NCBI GenBank assembly: GCA_029204225.1
Contig: CM055097.1
Coordinates: 49,680,600 to 49,744,599, forward strand
Direction: 5' to 3'
DNA: 64,000 nucleotides
Origin: Diphasiastrum complanatum
Lineage: Eukaryota > Streptophyta > Lycopodiopsida > Lycopodiales > Lycopodiaceae
A model generated the notes under the pieces. The model ran no database searches. It was not told where the DNA came from and saw only the letters and a list, made by a program, of their open reading frames with translations. This document shows positions 13,456 to 24,583 of this stretch, in pieces. Within the stretch, counting starts at the first letter, position 1; each line of letters opens with the position of its first letter. The translations under genes were made by a program, and so were the position numbers.

Positions 13456-14915
13456 TCAACAAACTTTAAGTTCAGAAAGCTTTGATCTAAACTTATCAAA
13501 CTTTTCTCCAACAAGTGGCTTAGTGAAAATATCAGCTAGTTGTTCTTCTGTGCTACAGTGAACAACATGAATTTCACGATTCAGCAGCCTTCTCGCATGG
13601 AGCACTGGATTCTTTGCTAGCTCAATGCCACTCTGATTGTCGCTATGTAATGTCGTGAGATTTTTCTGCTTCATGCCAACTTCTTCCAAGATTTGTCTCA
13701 ACCATACTTGTGCTGCACTACACATTGCCTTATACTCTGCTTCTGTGGTGGATAGAGCAATTGTACTTTGCTTCTTACTAGACCAGAAAAAGCAACTACC
13801 ACAAAACTGGAATACATACCCTATGGTGGATCTACGATCTTCATAGTCACCTCCCCAATCCGCATCCACATAGCCACACAACTCAGGTAAACCATCATGC
13901 TTCCTATAAATCAAGCCATAATCTGAAGTGCCTTTCACATAACGCAAGATGCGTTTAGCTGCCTTCCCGTAGGTGCTGCCATAAACTGACTTACAATGCC
14001 AACAACATAGCATATATATGGTCTAGTCATGGTAAGGTAAATCAAGCTCCCTACTAACTGCCTATACAGTGTAGCATCAATGACTGTGACTCATCAAGCT
14101 TAGAAAGCTTTTTACCTGGTTCAATAGGAGTATTCACTGGTTTGCAATCCTGCAACCTAAACCTATGCAAAAACTCTTTGACATACTTCACCTATGTTAA
14201 ACCCACTTCGTGTTCTTTTTGCCACACCTCTACTCCAAGGCAATAATGCATCAGGCTGAGATCTGTCATCTCGAATTGTTCCATGAGGTATTTCTTGATC
14301 ATATCTATCATCTCTAGATTATTTTCCGTAATAATCAAGTCATCAACATAAAGAGCAATCAAAGCCACCATACCATCAAAGCATAAGACATATAGATTTG
14401 GATCAGAATGTGTTCTCACCATCCCCTTTGAACGAAAGTAGGCATCAATCATGCTATACCACACACGTGGTGCCTATTTAAGACCGTAAAGCGCTTTCTT
14501 CAAGTGACATACTTTATTTTCCCGTCCCTTCGCTACAAAGCCTTCAGGTTGATCCATGAACACCTCTTCTTCTAACTCACCATTTAGAAAAGCTGATTTC
14601 ACATCCATCTGATGCAAAGGCCAACCAAAATGTGAAGCTAAAGCAACAAGTAGGCGTAGAGTATTCCACTTACATACTGGCGCAAAGGTCTCCTCATAGT
14701 CGATGCCTTTACTTTGTGCATACCCTTTGATCACCAATCTTGCCTTGTGCTTTGCTATACTTCCATCTGCATACTACTTAGTCCTGTATACACATTTGCA
14801 ACCAATGGGTTTCTTGCCAACTGGTGGTTCTACTAAGTCTTATGTGCTATGCTTAGCAATTGACTCCATCTCCTCTCCCATGGCCTTGACCCAAATGTCA
14901 TTATCCGGTTACAAT
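13456..14915 (-). pseudogene. Dead Ty1/copia pol fragment (RT and RNase H)
   Basis: On the minus strand the order is: linker and RT start ([20 protein letters not shown], 14737 down), [28 protein letters not shown] with the YVDD catalytic motif, YCLGVEV, then RNase H from KRILRYVKGTSDYGLIY through VDADWGGD and LSTTEAEYKA to ADIFTKPL. These are standard copia pol landmarks. It is broken by at least three in-frame stops: two before the RT block (near 14774 and 14837) and a TAG right after KALYGLK (14471-14473). A frame change follows near 14000-14190. Gag, protease and integrase are absent. Confidence 0.93.
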
Positions 14916-14959
14916 ATTGAAGGTAAACACAATCATGAGTGTAAACTCTGTAAGGCATG

Positions 14960-16075
14960 ACTTTATGACTTGAAGCAATCTGCTCGAGCATGGTTTCAAA
15001 GGATCAATACTAGTATAAATAGTTGTTCATATTTCTACATTAGAATCATCAAGACATGTAGATCATCATCTTGAATGATCAAGTATTGAAGCATAGTTAG
15101 CATCTCTCTCAAGCTTTCAAGCTTGAACACTCTTGAGCATTCTAGCTTAGTTCTTTAGAGTTGATTTAGAGTTTGCTATTGCGCTTATTGCTTATTAGCA
15201 TAAGTGCTTAATTCAGACATAGTTACAGTTACTCAGAGATAGCTCAAAGCACGATCCGCAATTCCTTTGTGCTCATTTCCATTCTGATTTGTTTCTTTTA
15301 CTGAATTAATCTATCTTTTATTGCGTTCAGTATCATGTCAGTATGAATGCTTCTCTGTAATATTGTAACTAATATTTGTCTGATAATTCAATGCTTTATG
15401 TTTGGCTACGTAGCTAGCGATTTCAAAGTTAGTTGCTAAATATTGAACGTGATTTCTATCACTACTTTTTGTTCAATATTGATAGGCATAGTCATGCACA
15501 GGAAAGTAGGTTTCTTCTGCCACACTAGATGAAGTCGTTTACCTACTTCGACTTTGTCGAATTATTTTTTCTTTCATCTTATCACCTCTTTCCAACACAC
15601 TTCTAGGCTCAAATTCTTACAATATCCTTCACATGTGTGAAAGTATGGACTGCCATACGTAGAGTACATTACCTTAACTTGCTAATCAATCCCACAACTG
15701 CAAAGCACTCAACACAAATAGCAAATATCAAGCATATGGATCACCAACAACATTGGTAGATGGAAAACCAAATTTTTACTCATTTGATAGAGAAACCATC
15801 ACATATTTATACATTAGTAGCTCATATTTGATCATTTTAGGGCTTCTCTGAACTCATCATAACCTAACCATAATATCCAACCTAATTTATCATTGGATCC
15901 ACCCTAATTTGGGTCCTATTTTCTCTCTACCCTATCTGAGCACTTTTTGGTCTTATTTCAAAGGTGCCATTACAAAGTAGGATGTAGAATAAAGCTTTGG
16001 AAAAGCATCCTATGCTATTAGGCACGTGTGGCATCCATTTACATGGCCATATTGCCAATTACAATACAAAAACAA
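14960..16075. other. Intergenic, LTR-like features only
   Basis: No coding region. A TATA-like tataaatag near 15013-15021, followed by a pyrimidine-rich leader, resembles an LTR promoter, but no paired repeat or primer-binding site supports an element. Confidence 0.3.
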
Positions 16076-16960
16076 TGACGTTTGTTTTGGGACTTTGACC
16101 TAAAAAAGTCACCTTTTTTGGTATTTTTTAGTGGTCCTAGTTTTGGGCCAAAATCATGGTTTTTTTTAAGGGATTCTTTAAATTATAAAAAAAAAAGGTC
16201 AAAAAGTGCCTACTTTTAATAAAGCACTGCAATTTTTTTTTTTGCAAACTTCATAAAACCATCATAATTACATATGACATAACATTTCAAGATAGTAAAT
16301 AATTTTTGAAAGTCCAAATACCATTTAAATACAAAAGGGCTTAAATTACATTTACGCATTTTTTTTTCAAAGTATATTTTCTAAGGAATTTTCATTGATG
16401 CCTCTCAGTTCAGAACTTGACATATTTTGAACACTCGTTTTCAGTCGATAAGGTGAAAGAACCGTCTTCTTCATCAGAGTCAACTAACATATTTTCCTCA
16501 GAGTCCGTGTCCAATGCATTCAAATCATCGACCCTCGGTTGCTGTTTTGGTAATCGTTTTCTCTTGTCCATTGGGATCTCTTTGCAACATTTCAAATTTG
16601 TACCTTCCCAAAAAAGCATTCATTGAAATGGTGCACAACCAACGAGGGTCAAAGTTTTTTTTTTTTCTTAAAACTTCAGATGAAGTGGTGCACATCTAGT
16701 GGACCTATAATATTTTTGTCGTTTATTAGAATGACTCCAAACACTTTTGCAATCCAAAATAAATGTTTTGCGACATTTTCAAAAGCCAAATGTGCAACAA
16801 GACTCCCGACGTCAATTTTCATTAAAAACATTGCATCACCTCAATATGATAGCTTCTAAAGTTTGTCAATTTTTCTTCGAGGCCACATAAAGAATGGAAT
16901 CTCCAAGAAATAATACTCTTTACATCATGTAATTATGCCCTTGAGGGGCCTATCCAGTGC
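16076..16960 (-). repeat. Dispersed repeat copy A (degraded coding remnant)
   Basis: This region is homologous, in the same orientation, to 30805-31843. Both begin with tgacatttgttttgggactt and share an acidic C-terminal coding block: VDSDEEDGSF here and VDSDEEDWSS in copy B. The minus strand also retains a degraded counterpart of copy B's FWIAKVLG motif. The shared gene product is unrecognised. The frame is interrupted by stops, so it is probably the 3' part of an old mobile-element gene. Confidence 0.65.
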
Positions 16961-17218
16961 TCGAGAAACTTGTTATGAGTTATAAGAAAAAAAAACTTGC
17001 ACTTTTTAAAGCCTATCAATTTTTTGAAGACTATTACTTATGAAAAGGTCTGTATGCTTTTATAGAAAATCTTCAAAGATTTAATGATATTGACTTTTGA
17101 AAAATTATGCCAGTTCCATTCATAATTTTGCCGATTTTTCCTAGCACTGGGCATATCCAAGGACAAGTCTTGATCCCTGTGCATGGATAGCTTCTCTTTT
17201 GTAGAGCATAGCAAACAA

Positions 17219-17580
17219 AAACGTCTCCTCCACTTCTAGCACTTGGTAAAGGTTCACAAATAGCTTGGGAGAGATGGAAAGAGAGAAAAGCCATAACTTC
17301 TTGCTATGTTGAGCATAGCAAAGAAAATTTTCGGCATAGCAAGGTTTTCTTTGCTATGCTCGGCATAAGAGAATCTTTTTGGTTTGCACAAAATCTTTTT
17401 GTTAGATAACAAAAAAATTCTATGCAAAGAAAAAAGATTCTCTTATGCTGAGCATAACAAGAAAACTTCTAGCAAGAAGTTATGGCTTTTCTCTCTTTCC
17501 ATCTCTCCCAGGCTATTTGTGAACCTTCAAGCAAGTGTTCCACATGGGCTGTTCTATCAGAGAAGTGGAGGAGACCTTTT
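17219..17580. repeat. Long inverted repeat, hairpin of about 360 bp
   Basis: The left arm (about 17219-17305) and right arm (about 17471-17580) are reverse complements, including the shared block gcaagaagttatggcttttc and a ctctctttccatctctccca block. The right arm has a small insertion. The interval between is itself palindromic: tatgctcggcataagagaat pairs with attctcttatgctgagcata. The whole could fold into one long, nearly continuous hairpin. No target duplication or transposase was seen. It could be a fold-back transposon or an inverted duplication able to yield small RNAs. Confidence 0.85.
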
Positions 17581-17924
17581 TTCGATCCAGCGAGACAAAG
17601 CTGTCTCTGCATTTTATAGGATAAGGGAAGATCTCAGTGAAAAGGCGAGTAAATGTTTTGAGCCATCCCAGCCAACCCTATTCACATCTATTGTCATGCG
17701 TTCTTCACTGGATCTGTAACGATGGAAGTGATTGCATGATATTGTGATCTGTTTTGGTTCCTTCTAGCAATCTACATTGTTTTTTGCTCTCATAGTGCTG
17801 AGGGCCAGAAAAAGGTCATTGTTATCAAAGTTTGAACTTGTTAAAGTTTCCACGGTACTCTTTGGTCAAACTTTATCAGTACTGCTCAAGCGTTCCCTCA
17901 TGTAACGTGAAATACGTTTCTCAG

Positions 17925-18240
17925 GCGTTTGCATAGTGATTTCTCTCGCATATCCTTCGGAAGTGCCTTTTGTCAGAGGGCACAGTCAGACGTAGCATCA
18001 AAAAAGGCCCGTCGTAGGGCAGAAGATGATGCTTTGTGCGTTCTCTGGCTTTCTCGATTTCCAAACCAGATGTAAGAAATTTTTTCTCTCATGAATTAAC
18101 CTAAAATAAGCTGCTCATGCGTTTGCATAGTGATTTCTCTCCCATCACCTTTAGGAGTGCTTTTTGTCAGATGCGCGTTCTCTGGCTTTTTCGATTTCCA
18201 AGCCAGATGTAAGAAATTTTTCTCTCATGAATCAACTTAA
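17925..18240. repeat. Imperfect tandem duplication
   Basis: Copy 1 (17925-18104) and copy 2 (18119-18240) share gtttgcatagtgatttctct, a gtgc-tttttgtcag block, tctggctttt-tcgatttcca and the tail agaaattttt-ctctcatgaat. Copy 1 carries about 55 bp between cag and the cgttctctgg block that copy 2 lacks. Confidence 0.88.
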
Positions 18241-19285
18241 TGATTGCACCATCAACGCTCAGAGGCTGAGTGCTGCGACAGTTTTGAGATGATTTAAGGT
18301 ATGAATAAAATTTTCTGCTCAAAATCTTTGAGCAAGAAGCAATCTCACATATGTTATAAAACAAAATGCGTAGCTACGGAAGAACTTAAAGCAAGAAGTT
18401 TTCGCCCCACTAAAAGAATGACTGAAAATGAAGGTTCACAACACAAGAAGCCTATATGAAATCATGGATGAGCTGATCAAAAACATCACAAAGAGAACCC
18501 TTGATCTTGTCTGTTTTTTGGAGCATTTATCAAACAAATACTCTCGCTTCTATAACTTAGCTAGTAGTAAAATTCAGAAATTGATCTTATCCTGGTTGTA
18601 ATTGGCTCTTGGGTTTTGTTTATATCAGATTTGGCTTCTCATTACAGATTGTGCTTTGTATTGAGCTGATCTAAAATCTTGGACAACTGTGGTTTCAACC
18701 CTTCGTTTTAAGATTGTCTTAAAATTGTGAAACCCTTTATTTTTTTTCAAAAATTGATAGTATGCACCAGTTGTAGGAGGTAGTTTCATGTGACTAATAC
18801 GAGAAACAACACTGATGTAAACAAAAAATTCAAGCAAGCTAAAACATGAAGCAAAGATGTGAAACTCTTAGATTTTTTGATGAGGCCATTGAGTCAGAGC
18901 TAACAATTATTTTGAAATTAGTTTTTGATTCTTGTTATGTGAATTTGATAGTATGTCTACACCAAAAGTGAGCTTCTCAATGTGATCTCCCTTTGTGAAG
19001 ACAATCTTGTAAGGCTTTTAATATTATTTTAAATCTGGGTCCAAACCACTACTTTCACTTCTTGTAAATCTATCTTTCTAAAGCATGCAAAGCAATGTCA
19101 TGATTTCTAGCTCAAAAAAAAAAAGGTCTAGAGAAAGAGACAAAGAATAAAGTGAGGGGTAGAAAGAAGAAATTAAACACATTGATAATCATAAGTGATA
19201 TTTTTTCATAAATTTTTCAGTTACATTTTTCAACACAATCAAATTTAGATATTAATATTTTAATCATCATAATCAGTCTTAAAAA

Positions 19286-19288
<3 letters not shown>
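18241..19288. other. Gene-free stretch
   Basis: AT-rich sequence with no recognised coding region or element. Confidence 0.4.

Positions 19289-19327
<39 letters not shown>
19289..19327. repeat. (AT)n microsatellite, left flank
   Basis: Perfect AT dinucleotide run directly left of the GC-richer insertion. Confidence 0.95.
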
Positions 19328-19330
<3 letters not shown>

Positions 19331-19582
19331 AAGTGGATGGCGGACGCGGAGGCGTCCGATTTTTTTTTTTAATTTTTTAAAAGAAAATTTCAGAAAAATT
19401 TTTAAAAAAAATTGATTCCGAACCTCCGGAAGCGTGTCCGGCGTCGCCCGGACCCCCGAACGCATCTGTTTTTTTTTTTTCTAAAAAAAAAAATTTAAAA
19501 AAAAACAGACTCGTCCGACCCCGCGTCCGGGGGTTGGACGTGGACGCAGACGCGGGCAAAACGGCCCGGACCCTCATGTCTG

Positions 19583-19586
<4 letters not shown>
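19328..19586. mobile_element. GC-rich insertion bracketed by (TA)n tracts
   Basis: About 259 bp of different composition (CpG-rich blocks such as ggcggacgcggaggcgtccg and poly-T/poly-A runs) lies exactly between two long AT runs. This matches the behaviour of microsatellite-targeting short elements such as rice Micron, which sit inside (TA)n. No terminal inverted repeats or coding capacity are evident. It might also be a low-complexity expansion. Confidence 0.5.

Positions 19587-19638
<52 letters not shown>
19587..19638. repeat. (TA)n microsatellite, right flank
   Basis: Perfect TA run directly right of the insertion. Confidence 0.95.
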
Positions 19639-19641
<3 letters not shown>

Positions 19642-20082
19642 TCAACAAATCAATTTTCAAACTACTCAATACACTAAAATTCATAATTGTTTATTTAAAT
19701 TAAATTTAAATTAAAATTTCAAAAATATTGATTAGAATTTTTGCTTCAACTTTAAAAATATCCTTTTTGATGCAAGCACTTTCATTTAAAAAAGTTTTCA
19801 AATCTTTTAAATTTCTTTATTTTTTTCAAATAAGCAAAAATAATTTTTTGCATGTATTTTAGTGGTTGTGTAATTAATAATTTTATTTTAAATAACAGTT
19901 TTAAGATTTTTTTTTGTATTACAATATTTTTTTTGAAGCATTTTAAATATGGGCATTTTTCAAAAAATAAATAAATATTTTAAACAAATGGGTCTCCATG
20001 TCATTTCTCTTTTTTTGGGTCATCATATTTACATAGGACCAAAAGTAGTCCAAACTAGCTTGTGAATTTTAATAGATAATAA
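19639..20082. other. AT-rich stretch
   Basis: Very AT-rich, with many A and T runs. No gene or element recognised. Confidence 0.4.
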
Positions 20083-20345
20083 TTAAGGCTCTATGTACTG
20101 ATGGAGGGAAAGAATTCATTTCTACTAAATTCAAAGACTTTTGCGAGACGAATGGGATACACCACCAATTCACGAGTAGCTATTCACCTCAATCCAATGG
20201 TGTAGATGAAAGGAAGAATCAGACTTTGATTGAGAGTGCAAAGAGCATGTTGGCCTATGCTCCCTTCCTAAGGGCTGAAGCTGTATGACTATTGCCTATT
20301 TACAAAATTGATCCATTACAAAAGCTCTAAACGACAAAACGCCTC
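20083..20345 (+). pseudogene. Ty1/copia integrase fragment
   Basis: Translation gives the end of the integrase catalytic core: LCTDGGKEF (second catalytic Asp), FCETNGIHHQFTSSYSPQSNG, then ERKNQTLIESAKSML with the catalytic Glu. The frame stops at TGA near 20287, where the family would continue, so this is an isolated, truncated remnant. Integrase would insert the element's cDNA into nuclear DNA. Confidence 0.9.
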
Positions 20346-21148
20346 ATGAGGTATGACATGATCGAAACCTTCACTCAAGCATACCTCAAATCCATACTGA
20401 ATTGAGGAAAAAGTTAAATGACACTAGCAAAAATTCCATTTCAATGTCAATGTCAAAAGACAATCATTTGGAACCAAGGTAAATGGGAAAAAAAACTACC
20501 TACTAATTTTTTCAAATGAGTGATGAAAATGAGTCTAGAAGTTGTAGCTCAAATTGACAAAGAATATGACAACTATCTCTAGCAATTCAAATGATTTGTG
20601 GAAATAACACATTGAATTACTTCGAGGATATAGTTTTGATATAGATGAACGTAAATTAATATAATCTTGGTCCTCTTGTGGTAAACATTATTGAAATTTA
20701 ATCATCTTACTTCAATCTTATCAAAACTTCATAGCCACAAGAACACTTGTTGGAAGATTAGAAATGGTTACATACTAGTGAAATTTATCGAAGTTAAAAA
20801 GCAATAAGCAGTTTACAATAAATATGAATGAATGATAACCAACTAACATATAACATGAATGAATTACTATAAAAATGAAAGAATGAAATAAATTTTGAGA
20901 GTAAGAATGGTGATAATCTTGTTGTTTAGAAAGTCATTTGATTAATAGCAATTTGTAGTACAATAATGGTATCTCAAAGTCACAACTCAAAAAATGAAAA
21001 TCTCCTTTTGTATCTTTTGGTTATTATGATTTTTTCCTTACACTCATCTCTCATGGCTCCATCTAGTTGTTCAAATTGTTTCATTAGCTCGAAATTCAAA
21101 GAGAAGTCATTAAATGAGACATCTTGAAACATTTCTGACAACTAACTT
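20346..21148. other. Gene-free stretch
   Basis: AT-rich; no recognised gene. It may include decayed copia sequence continuing from the integrase fragment. Confidence 0.35.
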
Positions 21149-22242
21149 TGTTGCTAGTTTTGATAATCAAAGTGATTATTGAGATCTTAGTTTTTTATGT
21201 TTCCTTGCCATTAAGCTGATTACAATTTATTCAAAAAACATTTGTAAATTGCTTTATGCCTTTTCTAACTAAAATGTAATTCACTCAAAAAAGAAATAGC
21301 CAGCCTAGTAGCCAGTTTAGCGACCTCTTGTTTTGTTTAGACGGTGGGCTCCTTCCAAGGCTTTTTTAGCTATACCAATCTTGAATTCTATTGCTAGATC
21401 TAATCATCATACATTTTTGCCTTGCAAATGCAAATTTTCTTTCCAAAAGTAGCTGAAATAAAGAGTGGGAAGAAAAAATCTCCATTGAAAAAGCTCTATG
21501 AGAGAGAGTTGTTGACAAGAAATACTGTCTTATGGAAACTTGAAGCTCGAAAGATTCGCGAATAGAATCTTGTCGCGAAATTTTATGTTTCTTGTTCAAG
21601 TCTCAGATGTCACGAAACTATCTCGAACAGTTCGCGAAATATTCTAGCTTCCTTTCTTCAAGCTCAAGAATTGTCATCTGTCACGAACAATTTACGAAAG
21701 ACGAACATATCGCGAAGAGACAAGTGTCGCGAACAATTCGCGAAACACAAAGCTGAGACGAAGAGACAAACTGTCCCGAAAAATTCGCGAACAGAAATTA
21801 TTTGAGCCTGGAAACAGAGCGTCTATTTGAATATCAACCGTCATAAATGGTTAAATTTCTATTGTTACAGTATTAAAAGGCCAAAAGACTTGTCCTGTAG
21901 CAATATAAATACATATGCACTACTCGTTGAAACACACTCAATCAGAGACACAACAGCAAGATAAGACAGCAAGAGATGTATATTCATAAATCAAATTCAG
22001 AGTCATAAAAATTCATTTTGGATCAACAGTTTTTTATTGTCTAAATTCTCTTAAGATGTCTCATACTTCTGCATATAGACACTTCCGCATATAATTTCCA
22101 CACGCATATTCAATCAAAACAAATATTGTTCTATTAGTACAAAGATCAGATAAAATCGCGACTAAAAACAATGATATTAATTTGATTTATTCAGATTTGT
22201 ATCGTGTTCTCTGTGGAAGAATAATTGCTATTCTTTTGTACA
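21149..22242 (+). mobile_element. 5' LTR of a copia element, about 1.1 kb
   Basis: The right end ...ttttgtaca is followed by one base and then a primer-binding site complementary to initiator tRNA-Met, which fixes the LTR end. The left end is set at tgttgctagttttgataatc, a typical TG start, but is approximate because the partner LTR is missing. A TATA-like tataaata lies at about 21903, downstream of the TTCGCGAA array, so that array falls in U3. Confidence 0.65.
21555..21791. promoter_or_regulatory. TTCGCGAA palindrome array in the LTR
   Basis: The hexamer TCGCGA occurs seven times within 240 bp (21556, 21573, 21632, 21710, 21727, 21738, 21785), four of them as the 8-bp palindrome TTCGCGAA. 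Decayed versions (tcacgaa, tttacgaa, cccgaa) lie between. The surrounding DNA is AT-rich and CpG-poor. The array is about 110 bp or more upstream of the TATA-like element, where promoter elements of an LTR would be. CGCG cores are bound by plant CAMTA factors; that link is only a suggestion. Confidence 0.6.
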
Positions 22243-22243
22243 G

Positions 22244-22255
22244 TGGTATCAGAGC
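22244..22255 (+). other. Primer-binding site (tRNA-Met type)
   Basis: TGGTATCAGAGC, the usual plant copia primer-binding site, one base after the LTR end. Confidence 0.88.
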
Positions 22256-22354
22256 ATACAGAATTAAAGTTGAAATAGTGTGATCTTCGAATTCCTCTCG
22301 GCATTTTTCATACATCCATCAATAAGCCGCTATTTGGATATTCAAAATTAAAAG

Positions 22355-22965
22355 ATGTTGTCGATCACCAATATTCAAGCTAAGATCACTAGAATCTTGG
22401 ACCTAAAAGGTTCAAACTACTTGATTTGGAAATTAAAGAATTCACTCTTGTTGAAGGGTGGGGGTCTATGGCAATGGGTAGAACCAATTGAGAAAAAGCC
22501 AGAAGCTACTCCTGGCAAAGAATTTCGAGAATGGATTTTAAAAAATGACAAAGCTATAGCAATTATTGCGTCTTTAGTGCATGACAATATAATGCTAGAT
22601 CTAAAATCAATTTCAAACGCAAAGGATTTATGGGAAGAATTGCAAACCAAGAATAAGACTCGATCTCGTAATCAGATCATGTTCTTGAAAGACCAATTAA
22701 CTTACCTACAGTGGGATGGCAAAGACCTGAACACATTCGTATGAAAGATTAAAGATCTATTTAGTTCCTTGTAAAATTCTGGTGCAAAAAATACAATTTC
22801 TAAGGAAAAACAGCTTAGTTATTTTCTTTAAGCCCTACCCAAGTCATTCCACACAACTCAAACCTTATTGGCAATAGATGCGACAATGACACTTCAAAAG
22901 GCAATAGATGGAGTGAAGGAAGAAGTAGAAGCTCGTGAACGCTATGACGACAATGGTGATTCAAA
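22355..22965 (+). pseudogene. Copia gag fragment, broken
   Basis: The frame begins about 100 bp after the primer-binding site and reads as a copia gag N terminus: LKGSNYLIWKLKNSLLL (the DUF4219-like entry), then DLWEELQTKN and QLTYLQW of the UBN2/gag domain. A TGA ends the first open part at 22742-22744. The same frame continues recognisably (KIKDLFSSL, then QLSYFL) with further stops until about 22965, where sequence of the opposite-strand copia element begins. Capsid function is lost. Confidence 0.85.
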
Positions 22966-22970
22966 AAAAA

Positions 22971-24167
22971 TTATTGGTTAGGATCAACAAAAGCATCAAG
23001 CTTAAACAACCTCCCAAACCTTCTTCCTCTTGCTATGATTTTCTCATTCTTCTTGATGTTGCGTACATCAGTAGAGAACTCCACAATGAAACCATGATCT
23101 AAAAGTTGGCCAACACTAAGCAAATTCTTAGTGATGCTAGGAATGAAGAGAACACCATCTATCTTAGTCTTCTTGGAGGATCCTAAGCATAAGGGAATGG
23201 ATCCCACACCTTCAACTTTACATTCATGATCATTTGCTGTAAAAATGGACTCTATAGGTCCTACATAAGGTGTGAGTTGAGAAAAATACTCCCTTTTACC
23301 CGACATGTGGGAGCTAGCCCCACTATCTATCCACCAAGGATCTTCACCTGTGACATTTGATGATGAAAAAGTTGACATCATGAGTGAGTCCTCATGATAG
23401 CTCTCTTCCTCCTCTTGTCCAATGTTGTTTTGGCTTTGATCTTGCTTCCTCTTGAAGCATTCTAAGGCATAATGCCCCATCTTGCTACAATAGTAGCGCT
23501 TTATCTTAGATTTGTCCTTCTGGGGCTTGACTTGTGATGATGATGATGTAGATCCTCCTTGATCTCCATTCTTTGCTTGCTCCTTTTTGAATGATCCTCC
23601 CTTGCTCTTTGCTTTGCCTTTGCTCTTGAAAAATAAGGCTTTGTCATCATCATCATTGATGGAGAGCCTCTCCATCCTTGATTTGATATGAGCCTTCCTA
23701 CTCTCCTCAGGCATCAACACACTTTGAAGGTCTTCAATTGTAGGCAAGTTTCCCATGATGGCATAGCTTTGGACAAGGTTAGCAAAATCACTACATAAGC
23801 CATCCAAAACCATTTGCACAAGCTCACTCTCTTTAATAGGTTCACCAACATAAGTAAGCTCTTTGTTCAAATCTTTCACTCTCAAAACAAATTGATGTCC
23901 ACTCTCACTCCTCCCTTGGAAGCATTGAAGAACTTGGTTCTTGAGATAAAATAACCTTGAGGTATTCTTGGACTCATAGATCTTTTGAAGAGTCTCCCAA
24001 GACTCTTGGGCTGAGGTACATGCTCCTACTTCTTTGAGCAAATCATTTGCAACATTCATCTTAATACAATGAAGTGCAAGCTTGCACCTTCTCTTGTATT
24101 TAGTTGCTTCTTTGTAGATGGATTGGCTCATCTTCCAATCTATCACTAGAATCCAAAAAATAGGCAC
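22971..24167 (-). pseudogene. Copia gag-protease polyprotein, truncated at both ends
   Basis: An open frame of 398 codons holds, in order, the gag UBN2 region (LALHCIKMNVANDLLKEVGA, SRLFYLKNQVL), a Lys/Ser-rich linker, a zinc knuckle near residue 222, the aspartic protease site WWIDSGASSHM, and the start of the pre-integrase region (LLSVGQLLDHGF). The knuckle is odd: its first Cys is Arg, leaving CX4HX4C instead of CX2CX4HX4C. The frame ends at the junction with the plus-strand gag at about 22970, so integrase and RT are missing. The gag N terminus appears frameshifted, since another frame just upstream reads MASISAYFLDSSDRLEDEP. Confidence 0.9.
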
Positions 24168-24420
24168 TTATGGATGCCATCTTCAATGATAAGGAGATAG
24201 ATTCAAAGAAACAAGATAGATTGTACAAGATATGATCACTACTAGCTATTCCACTCTCTGATTTCTCAACAAGATCTAAGGTGATCTTGAGCTTGATCTA
24301 TCTTCTAGATCCAAACTAGATCCAAACTTACTATAGATTTGATCAAAACTAGTCTCCTCCTTGATCTCGACTTTACAAGAAGGGTGAATCCACCTATATT
24401 GAACCAAAAAAAAAAAACAC
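24168..24420 (-). other. Probable leader of the minus-strand copia element
   Basis: Non-coding DNA between the gag start and the end of the adjoining LINE. No primer-binding site or LTR end was recognised, so the LTR is probably lost. A poly-A run near 24406-24417 marks the boundary with the LINE. Confidence 0.35.
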
Positions 24421-24583
24421 CCTGGTGCATTTATTCATAGGAAAAAGTAGTAGGTACATTGATGAAAAAGATATATACACCCTGAAGGGGAAGTTTAAAC
24501 AAATGTAGGCCTAAACAAGAGCAAAGCTTGCCGTAAAGTTAAGATTAATCCAAATCCTGGCATTAAAAATAAAAGTGCATAAA

